DNA of 64,000 bases, taken from positions 62,001-126,000 of the forward strand of contig NZ_LMDI01000009.1 in NCBI RefSeq assembly GCF_001425785.1, read 5' to 3'. Below are positions 39,962 through 48,484 of the stretch, one piece after another; position 1 is the stretch's first letter; each line of letters begins with the position of its first letter. The position numbers were made by a program, and so were the translations under genes. This DNA is from Rhizobacter sp. Root1221. Lineage in GTDB: Bacteria; Pseudomonadota; Gammaproteobacteria; Burkholderiales; Burkholderiaceae_C. The notes under the pieces were generated by a model. The model made no database searches. It was not told where the DNA came from and saw nothing but the letters and a program-made list of their open reading frames with translations.

Positions 39962-41316
39962 CCGCCGACCTCGACCGGATGCAACGGGTGGCCGACCCGC
40001 TCGCCGACAGCGCCGTGGCCGCCGCGCTGGGCCCGTGGTCCGACATCGGCGTTGCCGAACGGTTCACCCGCATCGGCGCCATGAACCGGTTGATCTCCGG
40101 CTGGAAGACCAACGCCGACCTCGACGGCTGGCGTGCCGTGGGCAACGGTGTGACGCCGGAGATGGCGGCGTCGCTCGAGGCCTTCGTGCAGGCGGCTCGC
40201 GGGCTGCCCGCCTGGGCCGACCCGGCGAAGATCGCCCAGGCCGAACGGCTGTTCTTCGAACAGGGGCCGCTGTCATGCGTGCTGCTGTTCTGTTCGAGCC
40301 TGCCCGAGTGTTACGTGGTGCCCGACCTGTCCGCGGTGCTGCAGACGGCCGGCCAGCTCACCGCGCACACCGACTACCGCGTGCGGTCCACCGCCGCGAT
40401 GATCTTCCCGGTGATGATGGACGGCGGCCTCACCACCCCGTCGGGGAGCGGTGTGGCGCAGATCCTGAAGGTGCGCCTGATCCACGCCACCATTCGCCAC
40501 CTGATCCTGCGGGGCGACCCGTCGCAGGCGGGCGGCGTGGTGCCGCCCCTCGTGCACGGCGAACTGCACTCGATGCACGAGGCGCTGCTGGCACACGGCT
40601 GGAACGTCGACGCCGACGGCCTGCCGTGCAACCAGGAGGAACTGGCCTACACGCTGTTGACGTTCAGCCACTGCTTCCTCGCCAGCCTGCGCCGCCTGCA
40701 CCTCGGCGTGGGGGATGTGGACGAAGCGGCCTACCGGCATACCTGGAACGTGGTGGGCCACCTGCTGGGCATCCGTGAGGACCTGATGGCGCACTCCTTT
40801 GCCGAGGCCGGGCAGCTGTTTGCCACCATGCAGGCCCGCGGCCGTGCCGACCCCGTCTCACCCGACCCGCGCCCCGTGCTGGGCCAGGCGCTGATGGCGG
40901 CCATGAGCGCGGTGATCCCGTTCGCGCTGGCCAAGCCGGTCCCGGTGTTGATGACCCGGCACCTGTGCGGCGCCGAGACCGCCCGCGACATCGGGCTCGA
41001 CGGGCGCGTGTCGTGGTTGTCGCGCGCCTTGTTCTGGCTGGGCATGGGCCTGATCGGGCTGGTCGACCGCCTCGGCCGGCTCGTGTGGCCGCAGTTCTCG
41101 CTGTCGCGGGTGGTCGTGCGGGTGCTGGGGTATCACGTGGTGACGAAGCTGCTGATGGACCAGACCCGCCCGCTGCAGCTGCCCGACCACCTGCTGTCGC
41201 GGGTGCGGGACACCGTGGCCGCGTGGGGTGACGATCCCAAGGCACCCCGCTGGCTGAACGTGATGGAAGACCGGTTCACGACGGTCGGCCGCTGGGCACC
41301 GGTGGACCGGTCGTGA
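39958..41316 (+). CDS. MpaB-family oxygenase (DUF2236)
   Basis: 452 residues. The domain resembles the DUF2236/MpaB' family, which includes haem-dependent latex-clearing protein and MpaB oxygenases: WKTNADLDGWRAVGNGVTPE near the N-terminus, the central RLIHATIRHLILR helix, and NQEELAYTLLTFSHCFLASL. A hydrophobic segment (VSWLSRALFWLGMGLIGLV) near residue 365 suggests membrane association. The ATG at 39958 overlaps the CruF-like gene stop. The pairing suggests oxidation of an isoprenoid or polyprenyl compound, an inference from the neighbour. The haem ligands cannot be assigned with certainty by eye. Confidence 0.75.
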   Translation: MTADLDRMQRVADPLADSAVAAALGPWSDIGVAERFTRIGAMNRLISGWKTNADLDGWRAVGNGVTPEMAASLEAFVQAARGLPAWADPAKIAQAERLFFEQGPLSCVLLFCSSLPECYVVPDLSAVLQTAGQLTAHTDYRVRSTAAMIFPVMMDGGLTTPSGSGVAQILKVRLIHATIRHLILRGDPSQAGGVVPPLVHGELHSMHEALLAHGWNVDADGLPCNQEELAYTLLTFSHCFLASLRRLHLGVGDVDEAAYRHTWNVVGHLLGIREDLMAHSFAEAGQLFATMQARGRADPVSPDPRPVLGQALMAAMSAVIPFALAKPVPVLMTRHLCGAETARDIGLDGRVSWLSRALFWLGMGLIGLVDRLGRLVWPQFSLSRVVVRVLGYHVVTKLLMDQTRPLQLPDHLLSRVRDTVAAWGDDPKAPRWLNVMEDRFTTVGRWAPVDRS

Positions 41317-41371
41317 AAACCCGTGCTGGCGCGCGCTGATAATGGCGGGCGTCACGCACGGTTGCTTCCAC

Positions 41372-43189
41372 ATGTCCAGCCGACACCTTCAGCCGCTCCT
41401 CCATTGGTGTTTCATCGGATGGGTCTGGGCCTTCGCGGCCCTGCCCGCGGCATGGGCCCAGCCGGCCGCACCGGCACGTTCGCTGGTGCTGGACGGCGGC
41501 CAGGACGTGGTCGACGTGTGGACTGCCGCCACGCTGCGGTTCGACGACACGGGCGCGCTCACCCTTGACGACGTGCTCGCGGCACCGGCCGCCTTCACGG
41601 CCCCGCCCACCGCCTATCCCACGTTCGGCCTGCGCAGGGAAGCGGTGTGGGTGCGGGTGCCCATCGACGTGCGGTGCCAGAAGCGATGCCCGTGGATCTT
41701 CGACATCGACTACACCGCGCTCAGCCACATCGACGTGCACCTGCTGACCGACGGCCAGGTGGTGCAGCGCGTCGAGCTGGGCAACCTGCGGCCCTTCGCC
41801 AATCGCCCGCTCGGCAGCCGTTCGCATTCCGCGGTGCTGAACCTGCAGCCCGGCACCCACCACGAAATCCTCGCGCGCATCGAGACCCAGGGCGCGATGA
41901 TCCTGCCCATCACGCTGAACACACCGGGCGCGTTCCACGCGCGGGCGCTGAACGAGCAGATGCTCCAGGGGCTGCTGGGCGGCCTCGGCTTCTGCCTGCT
42001 GCTGTACAGCGTGGCGCAGGGCCTCGGCCTGCGCGAGCCGCTCTTCCTGAAGTACGCGTTGATGATCTCGGGCAGCCTGCTGTTCTCGGTGCTGCAGTTC
42101 GGCATCGGCGCCCAGTACCTGTGGACCGACAACCTGTGGTTCGAGTCCCACATCGGCGCGCTGTCGGCACTGATCGCGTCCGCCGGGTCGTTCCTGTTCA
42201 TCGAGCATGTGCTCGCCGGCCCCGACACCAGCCCACTCTTCACGCGGGTGATGAAGGGCGGCGCGGCCTTTGCCGCGCTGGTGGGCGTGGCCTACGTGGC
42301 CGGCCTGATCGACACGCGCGCGGTGAGCGCCATCGTCAGCGTGCTGGGCCTCATGCCGGTGCTGATGGGCATGCCGGGCGCGGTGAAACGCACCCTGCGC
42401 GGGGACCCCGTGGGCGTGAGTTTCCTCGTCGCGTGGGCGGTGTACTTCATCGCGACGGCGGTGATCATCATGGTCATCAACGGCCGCGCACCGGTCAACT
42501 TCTGGACCCTGCATTCGTTCCAGATCGGCGCCACCATCGACATGCTGCTCTTCATGCGGGTGCTGGGGCTGCGCATGAAGGCCATCCACACACAGGCGCG
42601 GCACGCCACGCTCGAGCGCGACGCCATGCGTTCGCTCGCCCACAGCGATCCGCTCACCGGCCTGCCCAACCGCCGCGGCCTGAATGCGGAACTCACCGCG
42701 GCGCTGTCACGCCCCCGGGCCGACAACCGCGTGGCCGTCTTCATGCTCGACCTCGACGGCTTCAAGCCGGTCAACGACCGGCATGGCCACGACGTGGGCG
42801 ACGAGCTCCTGATCGCCGTGGCCCAGCGCCTGAACGACACGCTGCGCCGCGGCGACACCGTGGCTCGCCTGGGTGGAGACGAGTTCGTCGTCATGACGGG
42901 CCAGTTGCAGCGCGACGAGGACGCGCTGCACCTCGGCGAGCAACTGCTCAAGGCGTTCGCCGAGCCGTTCATCCTGGGCCAGCACACCTGCAGCGTCGGT
43001 CTGACGATCGGCTATGCCCTGTCGCCCGCCGATGCGGCCGACGCGGTCACGCTGCTGAAGTTCGCCGACGCCGCGATGTACGTGGGCAAGGCGTCGGGCA
43101 AGGGCTGCATCCGGCGCGGCGGGCTGGCGGTGCTGCGCGAATCCCAAACGCCTCGCGACGACGCGGTCGCCGGTCAACCGGCTCCGTAG
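41372..43189 (+). CDS. Diguanylate cyclase with 7TMR-DISM sensor
   Basis: Inner-membrane enzyme that makes cyclic di-GMP. Start 41372 gives a signal peptide ending at LPAAWAQP; ATG at 41342 is an alternative 10 codons upstream. Residues about 40-170 form the extracellular 7TMR-DISMED2 sensor (YPTFGLRREAVWVRVPI). Seven hydrophobic segments follow (about 190-400). The GGDEF domain (about 430-580) has SDPLTGLPNRRGLNAEL, DLDGFKPVNDRHGHDVGDEL and an intact active site LGGDEF. No EAL domain follows. The sensor type often binds carbohydrates; this one is isolated, so its ligand is open. Confidence 0.9.
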   Translation: MSSRHLQPLLHWCFIGWVWAFAALPAAWAQPAAPARSLVLDGGQDVVDVWTAATLRFDDTGALTLDDVLAAPAAFTAPPTAYPTFGLRREAVWVRVPIDVRCQKRCPWIFDIDYTALSHIDVHLLTDGQVVQRVELGNLRPFANRPLGSRSHSAVLNLQPGTHHEILARIETQGAMILPITLNTPGAFHARALNEQMLQGLLGGLGFCLLLYSVAQGLGLREPLFLKYALMISGSLLFSVLQFGIGAQYLWTDNLWFESHIGALSALIASAGSFLFIEHVLAGPDTSPLFTRVMKGGAAFAALVGVAYVAGLIDTRAVSAIVSVLGLMPVLMGMPGAVKRTLRGDPVGVSFLVAWAVYFIATAVIIMVINGRAPVNFWTLHSFQIGATIDMLLFMRVLGLRMKAIHTQARHATLERDAMRSLAHSDPLTGLPNRRGLNAELTAALSRPRADNRVAVFMLDLDGFKPVNDRHGHDVGDELLIAVAQRLNDTLRRGDTVARLGGDEFVVMTGQLQRDEDALHLGEQLLKAFAEPFILGQHTCSVGLTIGYALSPADAADAVTLLKFADAAMYVGKASGKGCIRRGGLAVLRESQTPRDDAVAGQPAP

Positions 43190-43228
43190 TACCCACAACA
43201 GGGTTTTCCGGCCATTGACGCCGCGATA

Positions 43229-43240
43229 GTTAACGTTAAC
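43229..43240. promoter_or_regulatory. Palindromic operator upstream of tctC-type/gudD pair
   Basis: GTTAACGTTAAC, a perfect 12-bp palindrome inside TA-rich flanks (tA...Aa), 43 bases upstream of the binding-protein gene. Its shape is like GntR/LacI-type operators. No such regulator is encoded in the window. Confidence 0.55.
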
Positions 43241-43282
43241 AATCTGGTCTCCGTTGAAGTTCTACCGGATGGAGCGATTGCG

Positions 43283-44245
43283 ATGAAAACCTGGTTCTGT
43301 TCCCTTGCCGCTGGCGCGCTGCTGCTGGCCTCGCCTGCTTGGGCCGCCTGGCCCGAGAAACCCGTGACACTCCTCGTGCCGTTCCCGCCGGGCGGTTCCA
43401 CCGACAGCCTCGCGCGCACGCTGGGCGCCAAGTTGCAGGAGACGCTCGGGCAGACCTTCATCGTCGACAACAAACCCGGCGCCACCGGCACCATCGGGGC
43501 GGGCCAGGTGAAGCGGGCCGCGCCCGACGGCTACACCGTGCTGGTCTCCTCGCTCGGCCCGTTCGTGATCGCCCCGCACCTGATCAAGGCCATGCCCTAC
43601 GATCCGGCACGCGACTTCGACCTGCTGATGGTGGCCGTGCAGGCGCCGAACGTGCTGGTCGTGCCGGCCGTGTCGCCGCACAAGTCGGTGGCCGACGTGC
43701 TCGCGGCGCTCAAGAAGGACCCGGGCAAGATGAGCTTCGCGTCGTCTGGCAACGGCTCGTCCGACCACCTCACGGCCGAACTCTTCTGGCAGCAGACGAA
43801 CACCTCCGGCCTGCACATCCCGTACAAGGGCGGTGCCCCGGCCATCAGTGACCTGCTCGGCGCCCAGGTCGATGCGTCGTTCCAGAACATCAACGCGGTG
43901 ATCTCGCAGATCCAGGCCGGCAAGCTGCGGGCGCTCGCCGTCACCGGCGACAAGCGCTCGACGCTGCTGCCTCAAGTGCCAACCTTGTCCGAGGCCGGAG
44001 TCAAGAACGCCGACGTGTACTCGTGGCAGGCCGTCGCCGCACCCAAGGGCCTGCCGGCCGACGTGCGGACGAAGCTGCATGCCGCGCTGGTGTCCGCGCT
44101 CAACGACCCGGTGGTGAACAAGAAGCTGACCGACGTGGGGTTCGAGGTCATCGCCAACACCCCCGAACAATTCACCAAATTCCAGGCCGCCGAGTTCGCG
44201 CGCTGGAAGAAGGTCATCGACACTGGCCACATCACGGCCGACTGA
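43283..44245 (+). CDS. Bug/TctC-family periplasmic binding protein
   Basis: Solute receptor of the tripartite tricarboxylate transporter type, common in Burkholderiales, 320 residues. Signal peptide ends [10 protein letters not shown]. Family segments: [54 protein letters not shown] and [20 protein letters not shown]. The binding loop with an Asp for carboxylate ligands follows. The gene is 31 bases upstream of glucarate dehydratase, so it probably delivers D-glucarate or a related aldarate. The TctA/TctB membrane subunits are not in the window. Confidence 0.9.
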   Translation: MKTWFCSLAAGALLLASPAWAAWPEKPVTLLVPFPPGGSTDSLARTLGAKLQETLGQTFIVDNKPGATGTIGAGQVKRAAPDGYTVLVSSLGPFVIAPHLIKAMPYDPARDFDLLMVAVQAPNVLVVPAVSPHKSVADVLAALKKDPGKMSFASSGNGSSDHLTAELFWQQTNTSGLHIPYKGGAPAISDLLGAQVDASFQNINAVISQIQAGKLRALAVTGDKRSTLLPQVPTLSEAGVKNADVYSWQAVAAPKGLPADVRTKLHAALVSALNDPVVNKKLTDVGFEVIANTPEQFTKFQAAEFARWKKVIDTGHITAD

Positions 44246-44276
44246 CCCACCACCCTCTTTTCTGACGGAGCCCACC

Positions 44277-45611
44277 ATGTCCACCCCGAAGGTCGTCGAC
44301 CTGCAAGTCATCCCCGTCGCAGGCCGCGACGGCATGTTGCTCAACCTCAGCGGCGCGCATGCGCCGTACTTCACCCGCAACCTCGTCATCCTGACCGACA
44401 GCGACGGGCACACCGGCGTGGGCGAGGTGCCCGGCGGCGAGAAGATCCGCCAGACGATCGAGGATGCCCGCCCGCTGATCGTGGGCCAGCCCATCGGCGA
44501 TCACCTGCGCCTGCTGCAGCGCGCCCGCGACCAGTTCGCTGACCGCGACAGTGGCGGCCGCGGCCTGCAGACGTTCGACCTGCGCGTGACCATCCACGCC
44601 GTGACCGCGCTCGAATCGGCGCTGCTGGACCTGCTGGGCCAGCACATGGACCTGCCCATCGCTGCGCTGCTCGGCGAGGGCCAGCAACGCGACCGCGTCG
44701 AGATGCTCGGCTACCTGTTTTTCGTGGGTGACCGCACGAAGACCGACCTGCCGTACGCATCGCCGTCCGACGAACCGGCCGATGCCGACGCGTGGAAACA
44801 CCTGCGCCACGAGGCCGCGATGACACCCGGCGCGGTGGTGCGCCTGGCCGAGGCCGCGCACGCGCGCTACGGTTTCAACGACTTCAAGCTCAAGGGCGGT
44901 GTGCTCGCCGGCGAGGCCGAGGTGGAGGCCGTCACCGCGTTGCACGAACGATTCCCGCAAGCCCGCGTGACCCTCGACCCGAACGGCGGCTGGCTGCTGA
45001 AGGATGCGATCCGGCTGATGCGCGACATGCACGGTGTGGTGGCCTATGCCGAAGACCCGTGCGGTGCCGAGGACGGCTTCTCGGGCCGCGAGGTGATGGC
45101 CGAGTTTCGCCGTGCCACCGGCCTGCCCACGGCCACCAACATGGTGGCCACCGATTGGCGCCAGCTGACCCACGCGCTGTCGTTGCAGTCCGTCGACATC
45201 CCGCTGGCCGATCCGCACTTCTGGACCATGGCCGGTTCGGTGCGCGTGGCGCAGACGTGCCGCGACTGGGGCCTCACGTGGGGCTCGCATTCCAACAACC
45301 ACTTCGACGTGTCACTCGCGATGTTCACGCAAGTGGCCGCGGCTGCGCCGGGCCGTGTCACCGCCATCGACACCCACTGGATCTGGCAGGACGGGCAACG
45401 CCTCACGAAAGATCCGCTGCAGATCCGAGGCGGTTTCGTGGACGTGCCGAAACGCCCGGGTCTCGGTGTGGAACTCGACATGGCCGAAGTGATGAAGGCC
45501 AACGCGCTGTACCGCGAACACGGCCTCGGCGCCCGCGACGATGCCATCGCGATGCAGTACCTGGTGCCGAACTGGCGCTTCGACCCAAAACGGCCTTGCA
45601 TGGTGCGCTGA
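44277..45611 (+). CDS. gudD: Glucarate dehydratase
   Basis: Converts D-glucarate (and L-idarate) to 5-keto-4-deoxy-D-glucarate; cytosolic, Mg2+ dependent enolase superfamily, 444 residues as in characterised GudD. Active-site elements are intact: the KxK pair in [13 protein letters not shown], metal ligands in [22 protein letters not shown] and TNMVATDW, and the His base in [20 protein letters not shown] precedes the ATG. It follows the binding protein gene in one unit behind the GTTAACGTTAAC site. The next pathway enzymes (dehydratase/aldolase for KDG) are not nearby. Confidence 0.94.
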   Translation: MSTPKVVDLQVIPVAGRDGMLLNLSGAHAPYFTRNLVILTDSDGHTGVGEVPGGEKIRQTIEDARPLIVGQPIGDHLRLLQRARDQFADRDSGGRGLQTFDLRVTIHAVTALESALLDLLGQHMDLPIAALLGEGQQRDRVEMLGYLFFVGDRTKTDLPYASPSDEPADADAWKHLRHEAAMTPGAVVRLAEAAHARYGFNDFKLKGGVLAGEAEVEAVTALHERFPQARVTLDPNGGWLLKDAIRLMRDMHGVVAYAEDPCGAEDGFSGREVMAEFRRATGLPTATNMVATDWRQLTHALSLQSVDIPLADPHFWTMAGSVRVAQTCRDWGLTWGSHSNNHFDVSLAMFTQVAAAAPGRVTAIDTHWIWQDGQRLTKDPLQIRGGFVDVPKRPGLGVELDMAEVMKANALYREHGLGARDDAIAMQYLVPNWRFDPKRPCMVR

Positions 45612-45813
45612 CCCCTGGAACGAAGGGTCCGCAACGGAGGCAGAACGACCGAAAAGCGAGACTTAACGCACGGTCCGTTTTGCCTATCGGGGCGGGCCCC
45701 AATGCCACTGTCACACAGCGTCACTACAGTGGTGCTCAGACGGCGGCGCGGCGGATCAGAGCATCCGCGCCAAGAAGACCGGCAATGTTTCGTGACCGGC
45801 GCCGTCGCCATCT

Positions 45814-47676
45814 TCACGTGCCGATGACGCCCCCATCGCGCCGCCGCACCACCACGGTGGCCGAACGCGGCCGGCCGCCATCGGGCCAGCGCGAATGCCG
45901 CGCGGGTTCGGCCGGGTCGTTGCGGCTCGAGGTCGGGCTTTCGCCCGGGTGCTGGATGTTCACGAACATCGTGCGCAGGTCGGGTGCGCAGGTCACGCCC
46001 GTCACCTCACAACCGGCCGGCCCCGTCAGGAAACGGCGCATCTCGCCTGTGACCGTGTCGGCCGCAAGCATCATGTTGTGGCCGAGTCCCGACCCGGTGG
46101 ACGACGCGTCGGTCTGGATCCACAACACTCCGCGCGGATCGATCCACAGGCCGTCGGGGCACACGAACGCATCGCCCGACACGGTGCCACCGGCCTCGGC
46201 CGGGCCCGCCAGCACGAAGTGGTTCCACGTGAACGTGATGCCGTCGCTGTCGCCGTCTTCCTTCCACCGGATCACCTGGCCCATCGTGTTCCTGGCGCGC
46301 GGGTTCGCGGCATCCGTGCCGGGGGCATCGTCGGTGCCGCGGCGGCTGTTGTTCGTCAGTGAGCAGTACACCTCGCCGCGTGCCGCATCCACGGCGATCC
46401 ATTCGGGACGGTCCATCTTCGTGGCGCCCAGCAGGTCGGCCGCCTGGCGCGTTTTCACCAGCACCTCGCCCTGGTCGGCGAAACCGGCCGCGGCGGTGAG
46501 CGGCCCTTCGCCGTGCACGAGTGGCAGCCAGCGGCCGCGGCCATCGGCGTCGAAGCGCGCCACGTGCAGCGTGCCGTGGTCCAGCAGCGTGCGGTTCGCC
46601 GCGGCACCGCCCGGGGCGATGCGGTCGCGGCTCACGAATTTGTAGATGTACTCGAACTGCGCGTCCTCGCCCGAGTAGACCACCGCACGCCCGTCCCGCG
46701 TGACCGCCACCGTGGCGCCCTCGTGCGCCGCGCGGCCGAGGGCGGTGCGCTTGATGGGCGTGGACGTGGGGTCCATGGGGTCGATCTCGACGATCCATCC
46801 GAAGCGGTTGGGTTCGTTCGGATGGCGTGCCGCGTCGAAACGCTCGTCGTGTTCTGCCCAGCGCATGCCGGCGCCGCGGCGCTTGAGGCCCCAGCGCGTG
46901 CCGTGTGCATCGGGCTTCTCGGGGCCCTCGAAGTAGATGATGAAGTTTTCCTCGCCCGTGAGGTAGGTGCCCCACGGGGTGATGCCGCTCGCGCAGTTGT
47001 TCAACGTGCCGAGGACGCGCATGCCGGATGGATCGGCGGCGGTGCGCAGCAGCGGGTGGCCGGCCGCCGGTCCGCCCACGCCCACCGGCGTCAGCGTGCT
47101 GATGCGCCGCGCGTAACGCGACGGGCGCACCACCTGCCAGCCGTCGCCGTCGCGGGCCACCTCGATCACCGACACCCCATGCGCGGCCTGGCCCTTGCGC
47201 ACCTTCTCCGCGCTCCATGCCGCCGTGCCGTCGGTGTGCAGCAGGCCGTCGTCGATGTACTCGTGGTTCATCGCGAGCAGGCCCCGGTGGGCACCGTCGA
47301 GTGCGAAGTAGTGCAGGCCGTCGTGGTGCATGCCCATCTGCACCGCCTGTTCGTCCGCGGTGTTGCCGGCATCGGCGCGGAAGGCGGGCAGGTGCCCGGC
47401 GATGCCGACCGGGTCGCCCCACGGCGCGATCACCTGGGCGGTGTAGCCCTCGGGCACGACGACCGTGTCCTGCGTGGAAAGCGGCACCGGCGCGAAGCCG
47501 ATGCGCGGCGGCGGCACCGTGGCGCAGCCGGAGAGCGACAGCGGTGCGAGCCAGCCGCCAAGCACCAGGCCGAGCCCGCCGCGCAGCACCGTGCGCCGCT
47601 CGCCGGCCGACACGTCATGGATCGACGGGTTCGCCGACCGGTTGCTGTCTTCCATCGTGTCGAAGTCCTTGGCCAT
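45814..47676 (-). CDS. phoX: PhoX alkaline phosphatase (DUF839)
   Basis: Secreted Ca/Fe-dependent phosphatase, 620 residues. The start at 47676 gives the typical N-terminus AKDFDTMEDSNRSANPSIHD, then a twin-arginine signal (ERRTVLRGGLGLVLGGWLA) and a lipobox-like SLSGCAT. Motifs of the PhoX six-bladed propeller are present: GMHHDGLHYFAL, GLLAMNHEY, YLTGEENFIIYFEGP, FGWIVEIDP, MDRPEWIAVDAARGEVYCSL and FVCPDGLWIDPRG. It probably releases phosphate from organic esters in the periplasm or at the outer membrane. No clear PHO box was seen in the 72-base gap to the divergent DUF1304 gene. Confidence 0.9.
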   Translation of the reverse strand: MAKDFDTMEDSNRSANPSIHDVSAGERRTVLRGGLGLVLGGWLAPLSLSGCATVPPPRIGFAPVPLSTQDTVVVPEGYTAQVIAPWGDPVGIAGHLPAFRADAGNTADEQAVQMGMHHDGLHYFALDGAHRGLLAMNHEYIDDGLLHTDGTAAWSAEKVRKGQAAHGVSVIEVARDGDGWQVVRPSRYARRISTLTPVGVGGPAAGHPLLRTAADPSGMRVLGTLNNCASGITPWGTYLTGEENFIIYFEGPEKPDAHGTRWGLKRRGAGMRWAEHDERFDAARHPNEPNRFGWIVEIDPMDPTSTPIKRTALGRAAHEGATVAVTRDGRAVVYSGEDAQFEYIYKFVSRDRIAPGGAAANRTLLDHGTLHVARFDADGRGRWLPLVHGEGPLTAAAGFADQGEVLVKTRQAADLLGATKMDRPEWIAVDAARGEVYCSLTNNSRRGTDDAPGTDAANPRARNTMGQVIRWKEDGDSDGITFTWNHFVLAGPAEAGGTVSGDAFVCPDGLWIDPRGVLWIQTDASSTGSGLGHNMMLAADTVTGEMRRFLTGPAGCEVTGVTCAPDLRTMFVNIQHPGESPTSSRNDPAEPARHSRWPDGGRPRSATVVVRRRDGGVIGT

Positions 47677-47748
47677 CGTGGGTTCCGGTGCAGTGTCGAG
47701 TGCGCCGATTCTGTGCGATGCTTCGCCGATCATCAAAACGGGGAACCC

Positions 47749-48108
47749 ATGCTGTCCACTGCCGCCCACATCGTCGTGGCCCTGATCGGCCTGCTGCACA
47801 TCTACATCCTCGTGCTGGAAATGTTCCTCTGGGACAAGCCCGCCGGCCTTCGCGCGTTCGGGCAGACCGCCGAGCGGGCGGCCGCCACGAAGGTGCTGGC
47901 GGCCAACCAGGGCCTGTACAACGGTTTCCTCGCAGCCGGCCTGCTGTGGGGCGTGTGGCTTGGCGCGGCCGGCAACCCGGTGAAGATCTTCTTCCTGCTG
48001 TGCGTGCTGGTGGCCGGGGTGTACGGTGCGGCCACCGCGTCGCGCAAGATCCTGTTCATCCAGGCGGTTCCGGCAGCCCTCGGCCTGGTGCTCGTGGCCC
48101 TCTCCTGA
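47749..48108 (+). CDS. DUF1304 membrane protein
   Basis: Small inner-membrane protein of 119 residues with four hydrophobic segments. It matches DUF1304 by its opening AHIVVALIGLLHIYILVLEM followed by FLWDKPAGLRAFG and by NQGLYNGFLAAGLLWG. The start at 47749 follows GGGGAACCC. Divergent from phoX; the function of the family is unknown. Confidence 0.85.
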   Translation: MLSTAAHIVVALIGLLHIYILVLEMFLWDKPAGLRAFGQTAERAAATKVLAANQGLYNGFLAAGLLWGVWLGAAGNPVKIFFLLCVLVAGVYGAATASRKILFIQAVPAALGLVLVALS

Positions 48109-48215
48109 CGGCCCCGTAGTCCCATCCCTACGCGCGGGGGCGCGTGGGTCCGATGGGCGAGGGCGATGATCGGCGGTGCAATGGGACATGTCCCGAACAC
48201 CGAAGGAAACCGCCC

Positions 48216-48449
48216 ATGTTGACCACCGTCTCTGACCGGTACCACGCGCTGCGCGAGGAACTGAGGCGCCTGCAGGCGGCGGACGTGCGTGACATGCCCG
48301 CCATCGAACACGTGCTCGATGCCTTGTCGGCCGAGTACCGCCGCCTCAAGTCCGAGGACGGACAGCACGGCAACAACCCGATCGAGTGGCGCCACGGCGA
48401 ACCGCCGGAACTCGTGCTCGAACCGGAAGCCGCACTGCCGCCGCCGTGA
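48216..48449 (+). CDS. Small hypothetical protein
   Basis: 77 residues, start at 48216 preceded by AAGGAAAC. The N-terminal half is a charged amphipathic helix (DRYHALREELRRLQAADVRD) and the C-terminus is acidic and proline-rich (PELVLEPEAALPPP). No domain is recognised. It lies just upstream of the SNF2 helicase gene (35 bases) and could be co-transcribed with it. Confidence 0.55.
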   Translation: MLTTVSDRYHALREELRRLQAADVRDMPAIEHVLDALSAEYRRLKSEDGQHGNNPIEWRHGEPPELVLEPEAALPPP

Positions 48450-48484
48450 ACCGGCGCGGGTGAGGCTTGTGGTGCAATCGCCGC

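Noticed and set aside
39958-41316. MpaB-family gene as a true latex-clearing protein (lcp)
   Set aside because: Only family-level similarity is visible; haem ligands and the signal peptide of Lcp cannot be confirmed.
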